DNA of 64,000 nt from Lunularia cruciata (GCA_948567375.1 OX419755.1:72792944-72856943), one strand, 5' to 3'; counted from the first letter of the stretch, positions 32,520-51,400 are shown. Program-made: numbers and translations. The notes: a model not told the origin generated them from the sequence alone.

Positions 32520-34010
32520 TCCGGGTGCCCTGATTTGGATGTTGTTAGGGTTGTGTTCAGATCTTCAACTGAAGAGCATGTGATACGCTTATTTATTGGG
32601 AACTTTTTCTCGATCTCCTTACATAAAAACCCCAAACAATGAATTTGATGTGAAATACCTTGACCTCGAAAAAGAATTTGACCTTATGAGTAGAGCGGTG
32701 GAAGAAGAATTTGACCATAAGAATCGTGATATGGGAAGAACTTGACCTTGGGATTCTACTTCTAGAAGATTTTAATATGGAAGATTGACTGCTTACAAAA
32801 CGAGTTACCTTTTGAGCAACTTTTGAACAAATATTCCATCTATCTTAATTTCATTATTGCCAAGAAGAGAACTGAAACTAAAATGATTCAAAAAGTTGAG
32901 CTTTTGAGTATTTAAACATGAAGTGAGATTAGAATAAGGGAATGTGAAGTAAAATTCAAGTTATTTGCTAAACTTGCTTGTCAAGTTAAAACTGAATTCA
33001 AAGTTACACTCAAAATTACATTTAAAGTTCAAAGTAGAGTTTGGATATATCATCAACCTAGGATCATTACCTTAACTCGGAGATTATTTGACTTTGAATA
33101 AATTTAACGTTATTGGAGTCTTTTGGATTAGGAATGGATTACCTGATGGGTCTTGATACTACACCTTGAGTTTAGACCGATGGGAGTTTAGATTACTCGC
33201 CACTTTTAAATCTGAATATAATAAGAGTTCATAACTCAGTGAAGAGTTCTTTTCATTTCAAGACTCTTGTTTTAGTGCAAGTAAATATATAATGATGAGC
33301 AGTGGTCTCCTAAAAATTTGGTAGTATCTCATTGTAGGGGCCAAGAAGGTTAGAAGATCTTAAGATGATTCATGGTGAAGAAAACCTTATTGCTTATATT
33401 ATATAGAACTTTCAGGTAATGAAAAGGAGGAATATGAGTTTTATAAGTTTACACCATTTAAAAAATTTATTGAGGCAAGTTATACTCAAGTTATGGTAAT
33501 TTATTGTTTACATTTTATTGTGTTTATTTACCCTTTACTGTGTTGATAACTCTACTTTATCGAATATGAGAGCCTTTCCTGTTTGTGGTGCGGGAACGTG
33601 CGATTATAGGGTATAGGGAGAGGCGCTCACTATCAATAGTTGGTAAGACGATACCAAAAAGATAAGAATGTCTAGGTGAGGATGGGAGCTGGTCTAGCGT
33701 CACCAACTCACACTTGTTTGACATGCATGCAATTTATAATTGAATAGTGTAAATAAAGTGAAAAATTCAAAAGAGATTAATTTTGTGAGCTAAAAAATGT
33801 GATTTACAACTAACATCTCCTTAAATATAAATTCTCCGATTTAAAATTTTTAATTTAACTTCAAACAATGAATGCTATTTAAAACTTAGATGTGTTGTTC
33901 TGATAACGTTAAATATAATTTCGAAACTTCTCAGCATACATCACATTAAGATGTTGATCCACGTTTTGATGTTTACAACAAGGTTTAAACATATTATGTG
34001 AGTGTACAGC

Positions 34011-34018
<8 letters not shown>
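32520..34018. other. Intergenic, no gene seen
   Basis: AT-rich, with short repeats around gaatttgacc (32675-32745). The 33560-33720 stretch is less AT-rich but has no frame I recognise. Confidence 0.5.

Positions 34019-34063
<45 letters not shown>
34019..34063. repeat. (TA)n microsatellite
   Basis: About 22 uninterrupted TA units. Confidence 0.95.
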
Positions 34064-34067
<4 letters not shown>

Positions 34068-34639
34068 TTAACATGGAATTTTGCATCTATACTTTAAAAA
34101 TGTAGAAATATTTTGTAAGTAACATTTAGATAGATAGGTAGTTATTTTAGCTCCTTATAATGTATTTATAAAAGAAAAGAAAAATACTAAAGACTAAAGC
34201 ACATATCAAAGATAGAGTGCATTTATATGATATAAAGATGATTGGAAATATACTTGTAATTCATAGATTTGTCACATAAGTTGATTAACCATTAGGGAAA
34301 CAAGGGAAATTTACAACTACAAGATTTGCAGCGAGTGAATGAAGTATGTTTGTTTAATGCAATATCAAAGATTGTACTTCATAATATTTTATATGCATTT
34401 TTAATTAATTTTTAATTTTTTATAAGTTTTTGTCTCATATAAGTAGAATACGTTGGCAACCATAAGTCTAAATGGAGACCTAGGAACATTTAAAACAAAT
34501 GATATTTCAAAATTTGAGCCTAAATTAAAGACTTTAAATAAAAATTTAAAGTTATTATGAATGTCAAATCATGAGAAAGGAGAGAGCTGATGTACAATTA
34601 GTGAATGAAAACTATGAGAGCTGACACTTACAAAACCTT

Positions 34640-37600
34640 AGATTCATACTTTCTTCATAGGAGTCATTGATATGTTGATTGCACAACCTACTCTTGATAC
34701 CTAATTATTATGTTGGTAGAGAGAAGGCAACATAGAACACAAGAAGAGTAAGAGTGGTGCTCCTTGGCATCTAATATGATAAACTCTCATGCACTCCTTG
34801 ACAAATGTGTTGAATGCCATGTCCATAGCTCCATATAAATCCAAGGCTAGAGGAACAAAGAGGTAATCTCTCTATTTATCCCTATACTTGGAGATCTTGC
34901 GTGTTGATGCTCCGCTCACCACTCATCCAAGAGGATGAGCAATCACTCCCTCCAAAATTGTATCATGTGTAGGGTCTGTAATGACAACATCTGTGACTTT
35001 CACCTGATCATCTTGGACCAAGTATAAGTTTGCTCTAACATGTGTCATCTGCAAAGAATATAAACGCTCTCTCCTAGCAAGGTACCCGCTCTCTTGTGCC
35101 ATAGCAAACACTATATCCCTGATGTCATCATGGGTAGCTATCCTTTGTCCTCCACAAGGACACTATGTCATATGGACCAATGCTATATCTAGTGTAGAAT
35201 TACACTCACAAGTGAATAACAAAGATGCAGATGGGTGGACTAAACCTAGGTGGAACCTCATTGTTGTAGAGAAAGTGGCAAGTGCAAGTTGTAATGCCCT
35301 AATGCATAGTCAAGCTAGGATCCAAGAACCTGTACCCTTGCTAGAGCAAGAGGAAAGACATGCTCTAGTGACCCAAGAAATAGATGAGTCAACTAAGAAA
35401 GAATGTAGCATATGTTGACATTGTTGCTCCATCAAGGAAGACTGAAAACCTATGGTCCAATCTGATAGTAGTGAAGCAAAGGATGGAAGGTCCTTCCATG
35501 CTTAGTGGAGATAGACTATCTCTTATTTGCCACAATAACACTTGGAGAGAAAAGGATCTCTCTTCTACCTTGGGCACATAAGACTCCAAAACTTTCCTAT
35601 CAATAACCACAAAATAGGAGGAAAGTAGAGGTACCAAGAGAACCCAACTACCCAAAAACACTACAAGTGCCATCTCCTCCATAGATAAAAGGCCTACCCT
35701 TCACATGAGATTGGTAGAGATGTTTGTCTATGTGCCAAATCCCTATTAGACACTCAAATGTCCTTAGTCCAATGATATCACCAAAGACTCCATTAATTCT
35801 CTTATCAAAAGCTCTCAAAGTTGATAAGAAAGTCAAGGAAGGAGGAACCATTCATTGCAGAGAGGGTGAGTCGATCAATGGGCAATACTAGAGTAGAGTT
35901 ACCAAATGCCACCTATAGGTTTCCTAGTAGAGGAAAGTCATCCACATAGAGAATATCCTTTGCAAGGGTAGTGTCTAAGAAGCATGTGACAAAATCCTTG
36001 GATCCTATTAGCACTCCAAGGATATGTTGTCCATCTATAGATGTGACACACTCCTTTGGAAGCTCAGGTGGGGAGGGATACCTGAAGGGGACCATGCTTT
36101 GCACTTTGACACCTTGACTCTCAAGCCAACAAGATGTAGCTTTGTAGTCAAGTGATCAAAGGCTTGCCTAATCTGATCTATGGGGCCCACAATGTGTGTA
36201 TCATCTACTTAGGAGGGAAATACAAAGCCTAGCATGGCCAAATTAGTAGATAAGAGAGCTCTAAAGTGAGCCATGCCAAACAAAGGTCCCCTAAAGATCT
36301 CCCTATCATGTACCAACAACTAATTTCAAGATGGTGACTCCTAGGACTCCCTCCTATGACCACCCATGCTGGTAGTAAAAGGAAAAAATATAGCCATAGA
36401 ACAATCACATGAAGGGAATGAAACTTGGCAAGGATCCACCAGCCTCCTTAAGCTCTCTAAAGATGGATGCAAAAGAGATGCTATTAAAAGCATTCTCAAC
36501 ATCCACCTATAGTAGAATCCACTTTGGATTGATATCTAGGAATGCCCTTATGCATAGAGAAATAGCCTTGCAACCTCTAGGTGTAGCTGCTCCAAAATCA
36601 TGTGGATGGAGGTGCTCTCAAAAGTGAGATTGATATTGAAGGACAATGGTATGGCTAACCAAGTGCAAAAAGATTTCTCCAATTGTAATTGGTCTAATGC
36701 CTTCTATACTCTTCTCCACTATGAGAAGTCGACTAGACCTTAACACCAGACTCATTGACATAGGAATATCTCTCCTTGCTATTATTATAGCCACCTAAAA
36801 CAACTCGGTAAATCCACTAGAAGGATCATGTGCCTGAAAGTAATCTCTAAGATGTTCATATACCATCCTTGATAAGCCTCCTGAGGAAAGATGAGGGGCA
36901 AAGCACAATGCTGGTGAAAGAAGTGACCTATCAAGACATAAAAGCTACTCATGTTGATAATCTAAGACCTCTAATGGTACTCACTCTCATGCTAAAGGAT
37001 GTAGTGAGTATAGGGAAGAGATAGTCTCATCAGTAGGACTAGCCCTAGACAAAGGATGTAACGCTTGTGTTGCTCTACTAAACTCTCATACTTGACCCAA
37101 TGTCCTACACTATTATATAGAGTGGACTTTGTGGTATTGTGTGATAGAATCTATCTCCTAAAACATGCAGCCATAACAAATTCTTCTTGTAGGGCAGCCC
37201 AATCTCCCGCTTAGAATTGACAAAATCTAGCAACCAACTCTTTATGCCCCGCATGTTCTCCTCTAGTGCAACGAAGGCACCATCAAGGGAATAAGAGGAC
37301 TAAGAACCATGCTAACTCGTCCAAGGAATCACGTGCCAAATGATCAAATAGTAGGCAAAAAGCCTATCTAGCCTCATCATGGAGTTTACAGAGTAGCCTA
37401 TGGAATAGACGTGGACATGGAAAACTTGTTTCAAATAACTCCAAAATACAACCCACTTGAGATGCTAACCACTTTCAAGACTAGATTGATATCCTTGGAA
37501 TGGTCAATGAAGGGATAGAGGAAGTGTGCATAATGTAGAGTGTCACCTTTGACAATGTGGTCGCTTGCCTCACATGAGCATCCCAATTGGTCCAATCATA

Positions 37601-37700
37601 GTCCTTATGCATCCTATAGGTAAAGCGTCAATGATAGACCATGCATGGTGTATCTCGAGCCGCTCTAGGCGGCCCCACATGGGGAACTGTAGCCATGGCT
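34640..37700 (-). mobile_element. Decayed LINE-type non-LTR retrotransposon (reverse transcriptase)
   Basis: The minus strand, read across many stops and shifts, shows a LINE RT in order. The palm Asp is in WILLXVDVENAFNSISFASI (36480-36540). A GTxxGDLxGxxF stretch near 36280 is the eroded form of the TRQGDPLGGPLF signature. A VDDTHIVGP-like catalytic box lies near 36185-36210, then SKCKAWSPSGI and the ILGVLIGSKDF, YVDDFPLLGNLQVAFG thumb region (35890-36060). A C-terminal part with MDMAFNTFVKECMR and RCQGAPLL lies near 34700-34830. No LTRs, integrase or poly(A) tail were found. Domain ends are approximate. Confidence 0.7.
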
Positions 37701-37739
37701 AGCATAAGAATAACGATCGTAAGACACAATACTCCTCTC

Positions 37740-40700
37740 CATATCTCTCCATACCTGCAAAACCACAACCCCTCACATCCCAACTCACATGAGTAAATAC
37801 AATTTCTCCAAACCCTAAAAACTATAAACTCTAGTAACTTTCAATTTCCATCTTAAGATTTTCAAACTAAGTTCTCATGGAACTCAAGCATGAATACCAA
37901 GAGATGAAAATGAAAAATGAAAATTCCCAACCAATTTGAAGTGAAGTGGTCACTCTAAACCTTAAAAAACCTAAAAGTACATCTTACTTTCTACTAAATT
38001 CTCCATAACTTTCAATCTAGGTACCATGGAACCGGAATGGAAAAATGAACACAAATAAACTATTCACTTATGTGAAGTATGCTGATGAACTCTCTAAAAC
38101 TCTAGAATATCCTCTCCCCTTCCTCTCCATGTCTCGTTCTTCTTCGTTTCCATAACTAGGATGGTTGGCTGGGGTTACCATGTCCGCGTAATGCTGATAG
38201 AGAGTTACTTCAAAACTGAATAATCGTAAGTTGGAACCTTTAGTTGACAAGAGTTTGCTTTCTAGCAAGATTGAATTAAATCGATGTCAACAGCTCCAAC
38301 CAAGTCAAAGATCCCAATTCAGAAAGCTTAGTTGCAAATGGCACGAGAGACGATGACTCCCTTGAGTTGAAGGCCCTACGTAAAACGCCTGATGTGATGT
38401 GAGGAATGATTCGAGAAGTGTGGCTTAAGGAAGCCGTGACTTCAAGATAAATTCTCTTGCGAGCAACCTGTCTGCAACAAGTTTCATAAGACCAGAACAA
38501 AAGTCCAAATACCGGTCAAAGATGATGAAATCAAGTACCCTGTGCACTAATAGTAATGGTAATTACATCTTTTTACTGATCCGAATCCGATATCTATATT
38601 ATTAAGAGAAGACAAGGTCCATGTATTTCCTATTTTCCCTAGAGTGGATGATGGCTTATGGCATATGGATTATTTTGGGGTCGCCATTCAATCAACATAA
38701 TATTAAAAGGACTAGAAAAGAAATAATTACAATGTTTATCCAATTTTTTATGACTTTTTAGATGTACTTTTTCTTTAAAGAGTTATACTAACGACAAATA
38801 TCTATTGATAAGTATAGTAGTAAATTAACTTGAGTGCATTCCAGTATATCTTTCGTTATTACTTTGGGGGTATGCGTATGCGTAGTTTTATGCGTATTAT
38901 AGCTACCTTGTCAATTTTTTGATGGGCAGTCCATAAATATTTATCTTGGATATGTAAGGGAGGGACTCGCTAGAATTTTATGAAGATTAACTAGATTTTG
39001 ATTCTTTTTTAATACTCAGATTAAACGGTCTTGAAATTCAAACTGATGAATATGTTTAATTTTTCTCTTCATTTATTTACAGGTTTCCACAAATACTTCA
39101 CCAAACTGGTTCCTCGTGCCATCCTCCTCCCGGAATATATGCCATTAAAACCCCCTATTGTTGGAAAACCATTTTCAATACAATTAGATTCTCCTTTGAA
39201 AACTTTATCTACTTTTACACAACTATATTAAACCGTGGACTTATTTTTTTAATTAAATTTGATGTGCTTCACACTAAAGTTAAGGAGGTGCCTACTAACA
39301 ATATTGATATCAGTACTCATATCATTAAATGATGAGTAGGAGTATGATGATGATGAAAATGATGATAGAGTATTGATATCAATACTCATATCATTAAAAT
39401 CTTCCTCATACATATCAACATATATATATAGTAATGTTTGCTAAAATCTTAAAAAGTGATGTTTTGCTGTATTTTTATACCCTAAAATTATCAAGAATAC
39501 CAATAGATTGAAATCTCTAAATCTATATCATTAAAAATACAAGTCAAATTTATCTATTATAAAATTTCGGAATTAGATGTAAATAAGATACTAATTGCTG
39601 ATATTTAAATGTGAATTCAATGACATACATGAGATTCAAATTATATTAAATTTTTAATTAATTCTAATCATATTATATAATTCTTGAATTTAACCTATTT
39701 TATTTTAATTAAAATCAGATTGGAAGCTCAAACCATAATAGAAAATGAAAGCTTCAAAATGGGATAACGTTATACATAATATAAAATAAATATTTAATTT
39801 AATTTAATTAAAAATCCCCTAAAATTTTAAATACCACCTTTCATTTTTATCCAAAAAGTTATAGAATATAAATTAAATAGCACTGAAAAGAAACATCTTC
39901 ATCATACTTATCTACATCCAGTTGTTCAGTTTTCCATGACAACTTTTGCTAGTAAACTATCTTTTCTTAAAATATGTAATCAGTTTGAGGTTGGAAGTAG
40001 TCTATATTATTGAGACCACCTATCTAACTTATAGTATGCTAATTTTATATTAACGGATCCTACTGGATTATATATCTTAAAGTACAATGCTCATAAGAAT
40101 CTTGATACTTCAGGAAAGTAATATGACATGAGCACCCAATTAATCTATTATAAAATCGCCGTATAATCTATTATAATAATAGCCATTCCATAATCTGAAT
40201 TATTTTCGATAAAGAAAATGAAACTTCAAGATAATTAACAAGCTGAATTCGAAATAAACTGCGGATAATATTCTGAACTCAGAAACAAGATAATTAACAA
40301 GCTGAATTTGCTGAATAATATTGCGAACTCAGAAAACAAGAAACGTTACACTCTAGAAGTTCAGGACATCTCGTAACCTCAATTGAGATTTCTGACTTAG
40401 CTTAGTAGATCTCTGACTGATGTGTAACTAAAAGAGAGGCAAGCATGAAGAAGTCTTAAGAATAAAGTAAAGCCTCACTTAGACTGTGTTTGTGAATAGA
40501 TGTTTAATATGATGTAAAAAATGTGACTTATCTCCTATAAGTATGAGCTATATTACTACATGTCATCATGTGTTGTTCTAAGTCTTAGCTGTTCAAAAAA
40601 GTGCTGCAGCTTTCCAGATCCGGATTGAAACACCGTTTAATTATCTATACCGTTTAATTTTCTATACCGGCAGTTTCCGTATGCACAGGTCATAGAGACT

Positions 40701-41280
40701 TTGCTTTTGGTGAATTGATCCTCTTTTGTACTTGTTATTTTGTCAAGAATCTATTTTTTAATTACATGTATGGCACTACGTTAGTACTACTCATTGCATC
40801 TCACGACGCAGACCAGTTATAAAATTTAGACTTTTGCCAAAAGACTAATCAACTTTACTCTCTAAACAGGGAAGCGACACACAGATAACTTTACTCTATA
40901 GATGAGGAAGTTTGTTGCTTGCTCATGTACATTTAGTAGTTTGTTGCAAACAGAAGTGGGCAGTTATACCCTTCCATTTACATATGAGTCTTGACTTAAT
41001 CTCTACTGCACTGATGGCAAATGAAAAACCTAAAATGAATAGTGCCTTGTTAGAACAGACCTTCATATCCTTTCATGTTCGTCATAGAAAATCACTTAAA
41101 CTCAACCCCTTATGTGGCAACAATAAGATCAACTCTGATTCGGAAAAGAGTGTGGTTCATTGTTGTAGTTACAACTGATTCAACCAAATTGATGTGGTCC
41201 AAACTAATTCGGATAAGCACATATTAAACCCCACCTAAAGAAGGCATACAAAGCCCCAAGACAAGTCATTGGGTAACGGA
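37740..41280. other. Intergenic, AT-rich, minor tandem repeats only
   Basis: No supportable gene. Small repeats: tattgatatca(g/a)tactcatatc direct repeat at 39302-39329 and 39371-39398 around an ATG-rich run; an imperfect 55-bp tandem duplication at 40228-40340; a 17-bp tandem pair (accgtttaatt) at 40632-40668. Short open frames here lack any recognisable domain. Confidence 0.6.
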
Positions 41281-42334
41281 AGCTAGACGTCATCCGGGAA
41301 ATGCATCCGTGAATGGTTGAAATGGTTGAAATGATGTTCAGAGAAGGACCGTAGATCCAACCTGATCGAACGCTGTGCATCGAACTGCCAATCTCGGGTT
41401 CCTCCCATTCGATGTGACGGAGCTACCGTGGTAAATGATGAACAAAGGACCGTCGCTAATCCGATGTGGTGGATCGGAGGCGCATGTGTTGGTGGAGGAC
41501 GTGATTGAGTGTCTTGTGGAATGGATAGGTGGGGTGAAAAAGAGAAGAATGTGTGAATAAGTTTCGGGCCACATTGTGCTGAGAATGCCAAGGAGTTCGT
41601 TGATATGCTTAGAGGAGGAACTACTACTACAGGATAGGAGTTCGTGTCTGTTTGCTGCTAAGAGAAATTGCTGATTGTGTCGGAAGTGCTGATGCAGGAA
41701 AGTAGGAGGAGCTAAATCCGCAGGGAGGAGGTGCAAGATTAGTAAATAGAGGAGGAGCCACTGGAGTTTGGAGTGGTCGTGAGCTGACAAAGTGGGATAA
41801 GGGGGAGGAGGGAAATCTTGAGAGTTTTCTTGCGGATATTGTCAACCAGAGGTTGCGTGAAAGAGTAACCACAGGGAGGGAGTGAGTGCAGACGTTACGG
41901 TACGCCGCTTTTGCTGCGCCGCTGGGTTTGGAGTACCACAGTCTTATATTTTCTTCGTAGCGTGCTAGCAAATGTTTGACGGGAGGTTATTAGACCGAAC
42001 ATATCCCTCGACTTTATCGGGGCCAAGCCTGGCGTGACTGCCCGGCCAATGCTTGGGAGAGAGGTACAAGCGAGGGTTCCTTGGGGCCTACCCGGAGTCT
42101 AGAGCGAGACTTCCTCGGGCCGTGTTTTCTTGAGTTCGAGAAAGCCTCGCCACGTGCCACTTCGCCTGTGTTGCCTCGTACACTACGCTCCCTGCGACAT
42201 TCGACAGGCGGCTTCTGCTCATTTATCCCAGCAGGTCGGAAAGCCCTCACCACCAGTTATCGATTGGTCCTTTGCATGCGACATCCAATTTCCATTCAAG
42301 CAGTAGAAGTGTTGTGCGATTTCTCGTTCTGCTT
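41281..42334 (+). promoter_or_regulatory. CpG-rich upstream region and probable 5' UTR of the LACS gene
   Basis: Composition shifts sharply from AT-rich to CpG-rich at about 41280, peaking at 41990-42260. A G-box core CACGTG lies at 42151-42156. A consensus splice donor GTAAGT at 42335 could join to the acceptor tttgatgcag ending at 44011, giving a non-coding first exon and a 1.7-kb 5'-UTR intron. Open frames on both strands here are a by-product of GC content; none has a recognisable domain. The start of transcription cannot be placed from sequence. Confidence 0.45.
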
Positions 42335-43679
42335 GTAAGTTGAAGACTCGATATCTGGTCATCGGAAGGGATCAGTTTCAGTTGTTGAACGATTAGTTCG
42401 GCCCGCGGAAGCGTACTAGAGGACATTTTTTTCATCGCACTGCATGCCGGGTACTGGTCAGAAATTCTCTAATCCTCGTCTCAAGCGTTCTTTACTCGTA
42501 GATTCATTAGAAACCCTGAATTCGAAACCCTTCGCGGGAACATACTCGATGTATCCACGTTTCTCGTAACTCTTTTAGACTGAGATGTAAACAGCTGATT
42601 TCCGGTGTGCCTCCACTGTAGATTCTCTTCACCTGATATTATCATACGTGTTGTGAGCCTGCATTGAGTTTTATGTTGAATCCGGAGAGCCTGGGGGGTC
42701 TGGACGGAATTTGATGTTGTTTTCGATTTGCAATATAGTTGATAAGTGCGAGAATGTGGTGTTTGAGTCAGCTTTGTATGGCATTGGAAGCCAGCCAGCT
42801 ATAAGCGTCAATGCTGATGACGTCGAATAAATTAGCAGAATGATGATCTTCACATAATGTTTGGAATGAAGGATTGCCGCCTGTCGTGGAATTTGACGAC
42901 TAGTAGTCCGTCGTCAAGCTGACAGGTTCTATGGTTAAGGAATAGTGGACAGATCGATATATTGGCTTGTTGATGAGATCTGTTTCGAAATCGAACTGCT
43001 GGGAGAGGTTGGAGAAGTTAAACTTTGCAAATTGGTATATCAAGTATGTGTCATCATCCCAGTCTCGGAATTATGAGTGGGGTATATATGGATGGGGATT
43101 GGACGATATGAATGTCCTGAGTCGCATGTTTAAGTGACCTTCTCCTCATCCTCGCGGTCAGGTTTTGCGAGATCGGGCCGGGTAATCTATTCCCCCCGTG
43201 GTCGAATACCCTATCAACCCTAGAAGAGTAGATCTCAACAGGGCGACAGTCTTTGTCACTGCAAGTGTGTGATCGGACTCCACCGTGCAGAAAATATGAC
43301 TGACCTTAGGAGTGGCACTGTCAAGATAAGTTGCGACCTCAGTTTCTCTTACCCCTTTGGAACCCTCCTCGGGATGTTACTACGAAGTAGTATCATTTAC
43401 CGTAGAGTTTGGCCTGAGATAAGCATTTCTGTACGAGGAGTTAGAAATGTACGTCCGCCTAAATTACGTCTCTGGTCCAGCGTTTTTCTTCTAACAGCTT
43501 ATATTTGAAGTAGCTTTTTAGATAACTCCTATTCAGACCGTAGTGTCTACTCATTAACATCATTCTCTTGAGTCGTGTCGCGTAATATGGACATGGTGTG
43601 ACAACAGGTTTAACGGAGTTTTAGCTGAAATTGGTGTCGTGGTGGTCAAATTCTCTGTATAACACTTAAAGTATCCTGC

Positions 43680-43775
43680 TGCCTTAATAGTTATGACGAT
43701 CTTACTGGGCTACCATCATATGTCAGAGTTAGTCCAGTCAGACGTGGGTTGAAACCTGGTTTTTTACAACGGGTT
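43680..43775 (+). repeat. Short dispersed repeat, copy 1 (possible tRNA-derived SINE fragment)
   Basis: It shares about 90 bp with 46292-46385: tatgacgat, actgggctaccatcat, gtcagacgtgggttgaaacc and tttacaacgg. GGGTTGAAACC resembles a pol III B box. Lies upstream of the LACS coding start. Confidence 0.5.
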
Positions 43776-43885
43776 CTGTATTCCAGTACACAATATGCAG
43801 CCTTAATGAATCTTCTCATTTCCCGGTTTTATACTAATTTCGTCTTGCACGTTTTTGGTATACATTGCATATCATGCATCTCATT

Positions 43886-43950
43886 TGCATTCAATGAGTT
43901 CTGGATCCCCCGTTCCTCCAACGGCTCTGTCCTCATTTCTCAATATGCAG
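43886..43950 (+). repeat. CCGTTC/GAACGG hairpin repeat, copy 1
   Basis: The unit is gttctggatccccCGTTCnnnnAACGGctctgtcctcatttctcaatat, shared with 44914-44958, 44972-45040 and 45541-45628. Confidence 0.7.
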
Positions 43951-44068
43951 CCTTCATGAATGTTCTGGCGAACTACTAATCTCACAAAATTAAACCGCAT
44001 CTTTGATGCAGATAAGAACAACTGAACAAGTCCCACTGAACAACTTCCTTACAACATTTGAGCACGTC

Positions 44069-49069
<5,001 letters not shown>

Positions 49070-49270
49070 ACAGTCCTAGATGTCATGTCAGATCAGGGAA
49101 GGTAGGAGAGAAGTCGTAAGACTTATTTGTCAATAGTGTTTGGAGGTAAATTTTTGGGACTAAGACTTAGGATCGATAATCGTGAGTGCAAACGCACTAC
49201 TTTGTAATGAGCTGTATTGGATATGTTGAAAGAAACCAGGTGAGGTAGAATTTACTCTTCATACTGTATT
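49070..49270 (+). other. Probable 3' UTR of LACS
   Basis: It follows the stop codon at 49067-49069. There is no canonical AATAAA; the end is not fixed by sequence. Confidence 0.4.
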
Positions 49271-51400
49271 CTGCTGTATCGAATGATATAGATTTTCCTG
49301 ATGTTGATGGAGTATTGTGGATGGAAACTCATTTCGAAGAACCTTTGGACATGCAACAGCAAGCAGCCGCTTGGTGGTAGTGGGCTTATCAAGAAAGTGC
49401 TCATGTTCAAAAGATATCGTGAACATGCCTCTGCACGTATTAGCAAGGATTGTATTTCGTATTTTCAGTTACAAGATTTGCCTGCGCCGTTTCTTCCTTG
49501 AATCTTCCAATTTTTATCGACCTATTCTTGAAATCTGCAATTGATAGAGATATTGTTCGCTCTATCAGGCGGCTAGTAATACTAGCTTCTACACTGCTTC
49601 ACAAAGTCACCTCAAGAATCGATGCTGAGATTTTCCACAACGAGTATTTGATTGTAGGCATAGTTCGGTGATGGAAACGAGATGGAAAGCTCACCTTTAT
49701 GGCGTCGAAAACGTGACATTCATTGTAATTGCAGGGTTTCTTTTGGATTAACACCTAACCTTGACTCCAGTCCTTGAATTGGAATCGTGGAATCGACAGG
49801 CCAACTTTGGAACAGCTCTTTCTCATATCAGTTGGAACGGAGTACAGCGGTTCTAAAGTGTGCAGTCCATAGCTATTGAGGGGAGTTCGTTCATTCTCAT
49901 GCAGGACAAAAGGCGTCCTGGTAAAATAGAGAGGTGCCTTCACGGCGGAGGAACTAAAGGAATACTCGCCACCTTGAACGTAGGAGATAATGTCCTTTTA
50001 GCTAAACAAGTGCTGAATCTTACGTTGTCGTAGGTCCTCCCAGCAAAAACGTTTCACTAATGGCTAATAGCAGAAAGAGTGGAAGGCTTCACGCAGCATC
50101 TGAACACTAGTGCAGATTTCAGATGACTGGATTTGAATATGCGTTTCATCCGACACCCTTGTAGATCTGACCCAAAATTTGAGTTCCAGCAATTTGTGAA
50201 GGCTTTCGATTCCCCCTTCCAGATGTCTAGAAAACCGAGGGTGTACACCACGTTCAGACAACGTTCGAAGTTCGGATTCACTTCGTTTATCCTGCGTCTG
50301 TAACTTATGGTCAATGATATCTCATAAAACTACAGGAAATGAAAGATCAGATGGAGTTTTAATAGGGAATTCTAATATTTTACATATTATGTAAAATAAG
50401 TTTGAAAAATGGTATGCATAAAACTTTAAAATCTTATAATTTCGCCGGAGAGATGAAACTAGAACATGTCTTCAAAGTTGGTAATTAAGTCTTCGAGCGG
50501 GAAGAGGCTCAATAAGTTTACTTACTAATGGAAACACTTGTGCATAAGGAACTGAAATCCTCATTCGACTTTTTCCTGAATGCCGGGGCGCTACAAGCGG
50601 AAGTTCCATACATCAATGGAGCCGTAAAGTCGCTGCCAGCTGTTGTTAGAAGTAAAATAACTGGTTCAGGTTCGTGTCTGGTTCCCGAGACTGGAACTGT
50701 TCGTCTTCTAATACGTACATTCGGTGAGAGAACTAGTGTGATCTTTCTTGGGAGTACCGGCACTTTGCATCCACTTATCAGACGTTCCTGCGTGTCCTTC
50801 TGTGCGGGAAGCTGTTCAGCCGTGTTCCTGGCAATATTTGACCGTTACAGATGGTTTACGCAGTTAATGACCTAGTATGTGATGTGCTTAAATCGGAGTC
50901 GAGTGGCCGTCTTACAAGAGCCTTATACTTCTCATAGTTACAAAGCACCTTCAGTGGAGTAATTTACTCTAGTTATTGGTTCTAGCTTAGAAGCATAAGC
51001 ATGTTTGTTGAGTCAGCGTGCAGGCCTCAAACCGTCCAACGGTCTGCTCTTTAAAATCTGTCAAGAATCGATCACTCCTCGGATATTTCTACTTGTCCCA
51101 TAGTCGCCAAACCGTTGCTGAATCGACTATGTGATAATAGTTAGGTGTTCAGATATAGAACCATGAAGCCTTTTTCAGGCAGAGCCTCGGGATCCGTAAA
51201 CTTGTGTACGGGTACATGCAAGCTTCAGGTTCCGAGAAATGAACGCTTCTGTAAATTTGGGTATGGGTAGAGTGACGCCCTGGACAGGAGGAGGGGTTTC
51301 AGTTCTGGAGTCCGGCTTTTGATTAGTGATTATTTACGGCTATCAAGATTAGTTGGAATGCCCAAATAAAGTCAACTTTTAGTTAAAATATGTTAGCATT
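49271..51400. other. Intergenic, moderate CpG, one shared repeat
   Basis: No gene I can support. Opposed open frames at 50518-50875 have no recognisable domain. 50786-50880 contains a repeat also found decayed at 63458-63535. Confidence 0.5.
50786..50880 (+). repeat. Dispersed repeat, preserved copy
   Basis: The end gtttacgcagttaatgac plus the preceding gggaagctgttcagccgtgttc match 63458-63535, where C and G are mostly T and A. Confidence 0.6.

Noticed and set aside
39302-39398. Paired tattgatatca(g/a)tactcatatc repeats as transposon termini
   Set aside because: Only about 70 bp apart, direct rather than inverted, and around a simple ATG-rich run; a local duplication is enough.
41338-41971. 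Two overlapping minus-strand open frames of 150 and 114 codons upstream of LACS
   Set aside because: Low-complexity Ser/His/Pro-rich translations with no domain, in a GC-rich segment opposite a probable promoter; they look like chance frames.
42014-42338. Open frames on both strands in the most CpG-rich segment
   Set aside because: Both strands are open over the same bases, as expected from few AT-rich stop codons; no recognisable protein.
44006-44068. Upstream in-frame ATG as LACS start
   Set aside because: A likely splice acceptor at 44011 would remove it, and the extra 21 residues do not resemble LACS N-termini; 44069 gives the usual length.
50518-50875. Opposed open frames of 81 and 115 codons downstream of LACS
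   Set aside because: No domain, no splice context, and the end of the plus-strand frame overlaps a dispersed repeat.
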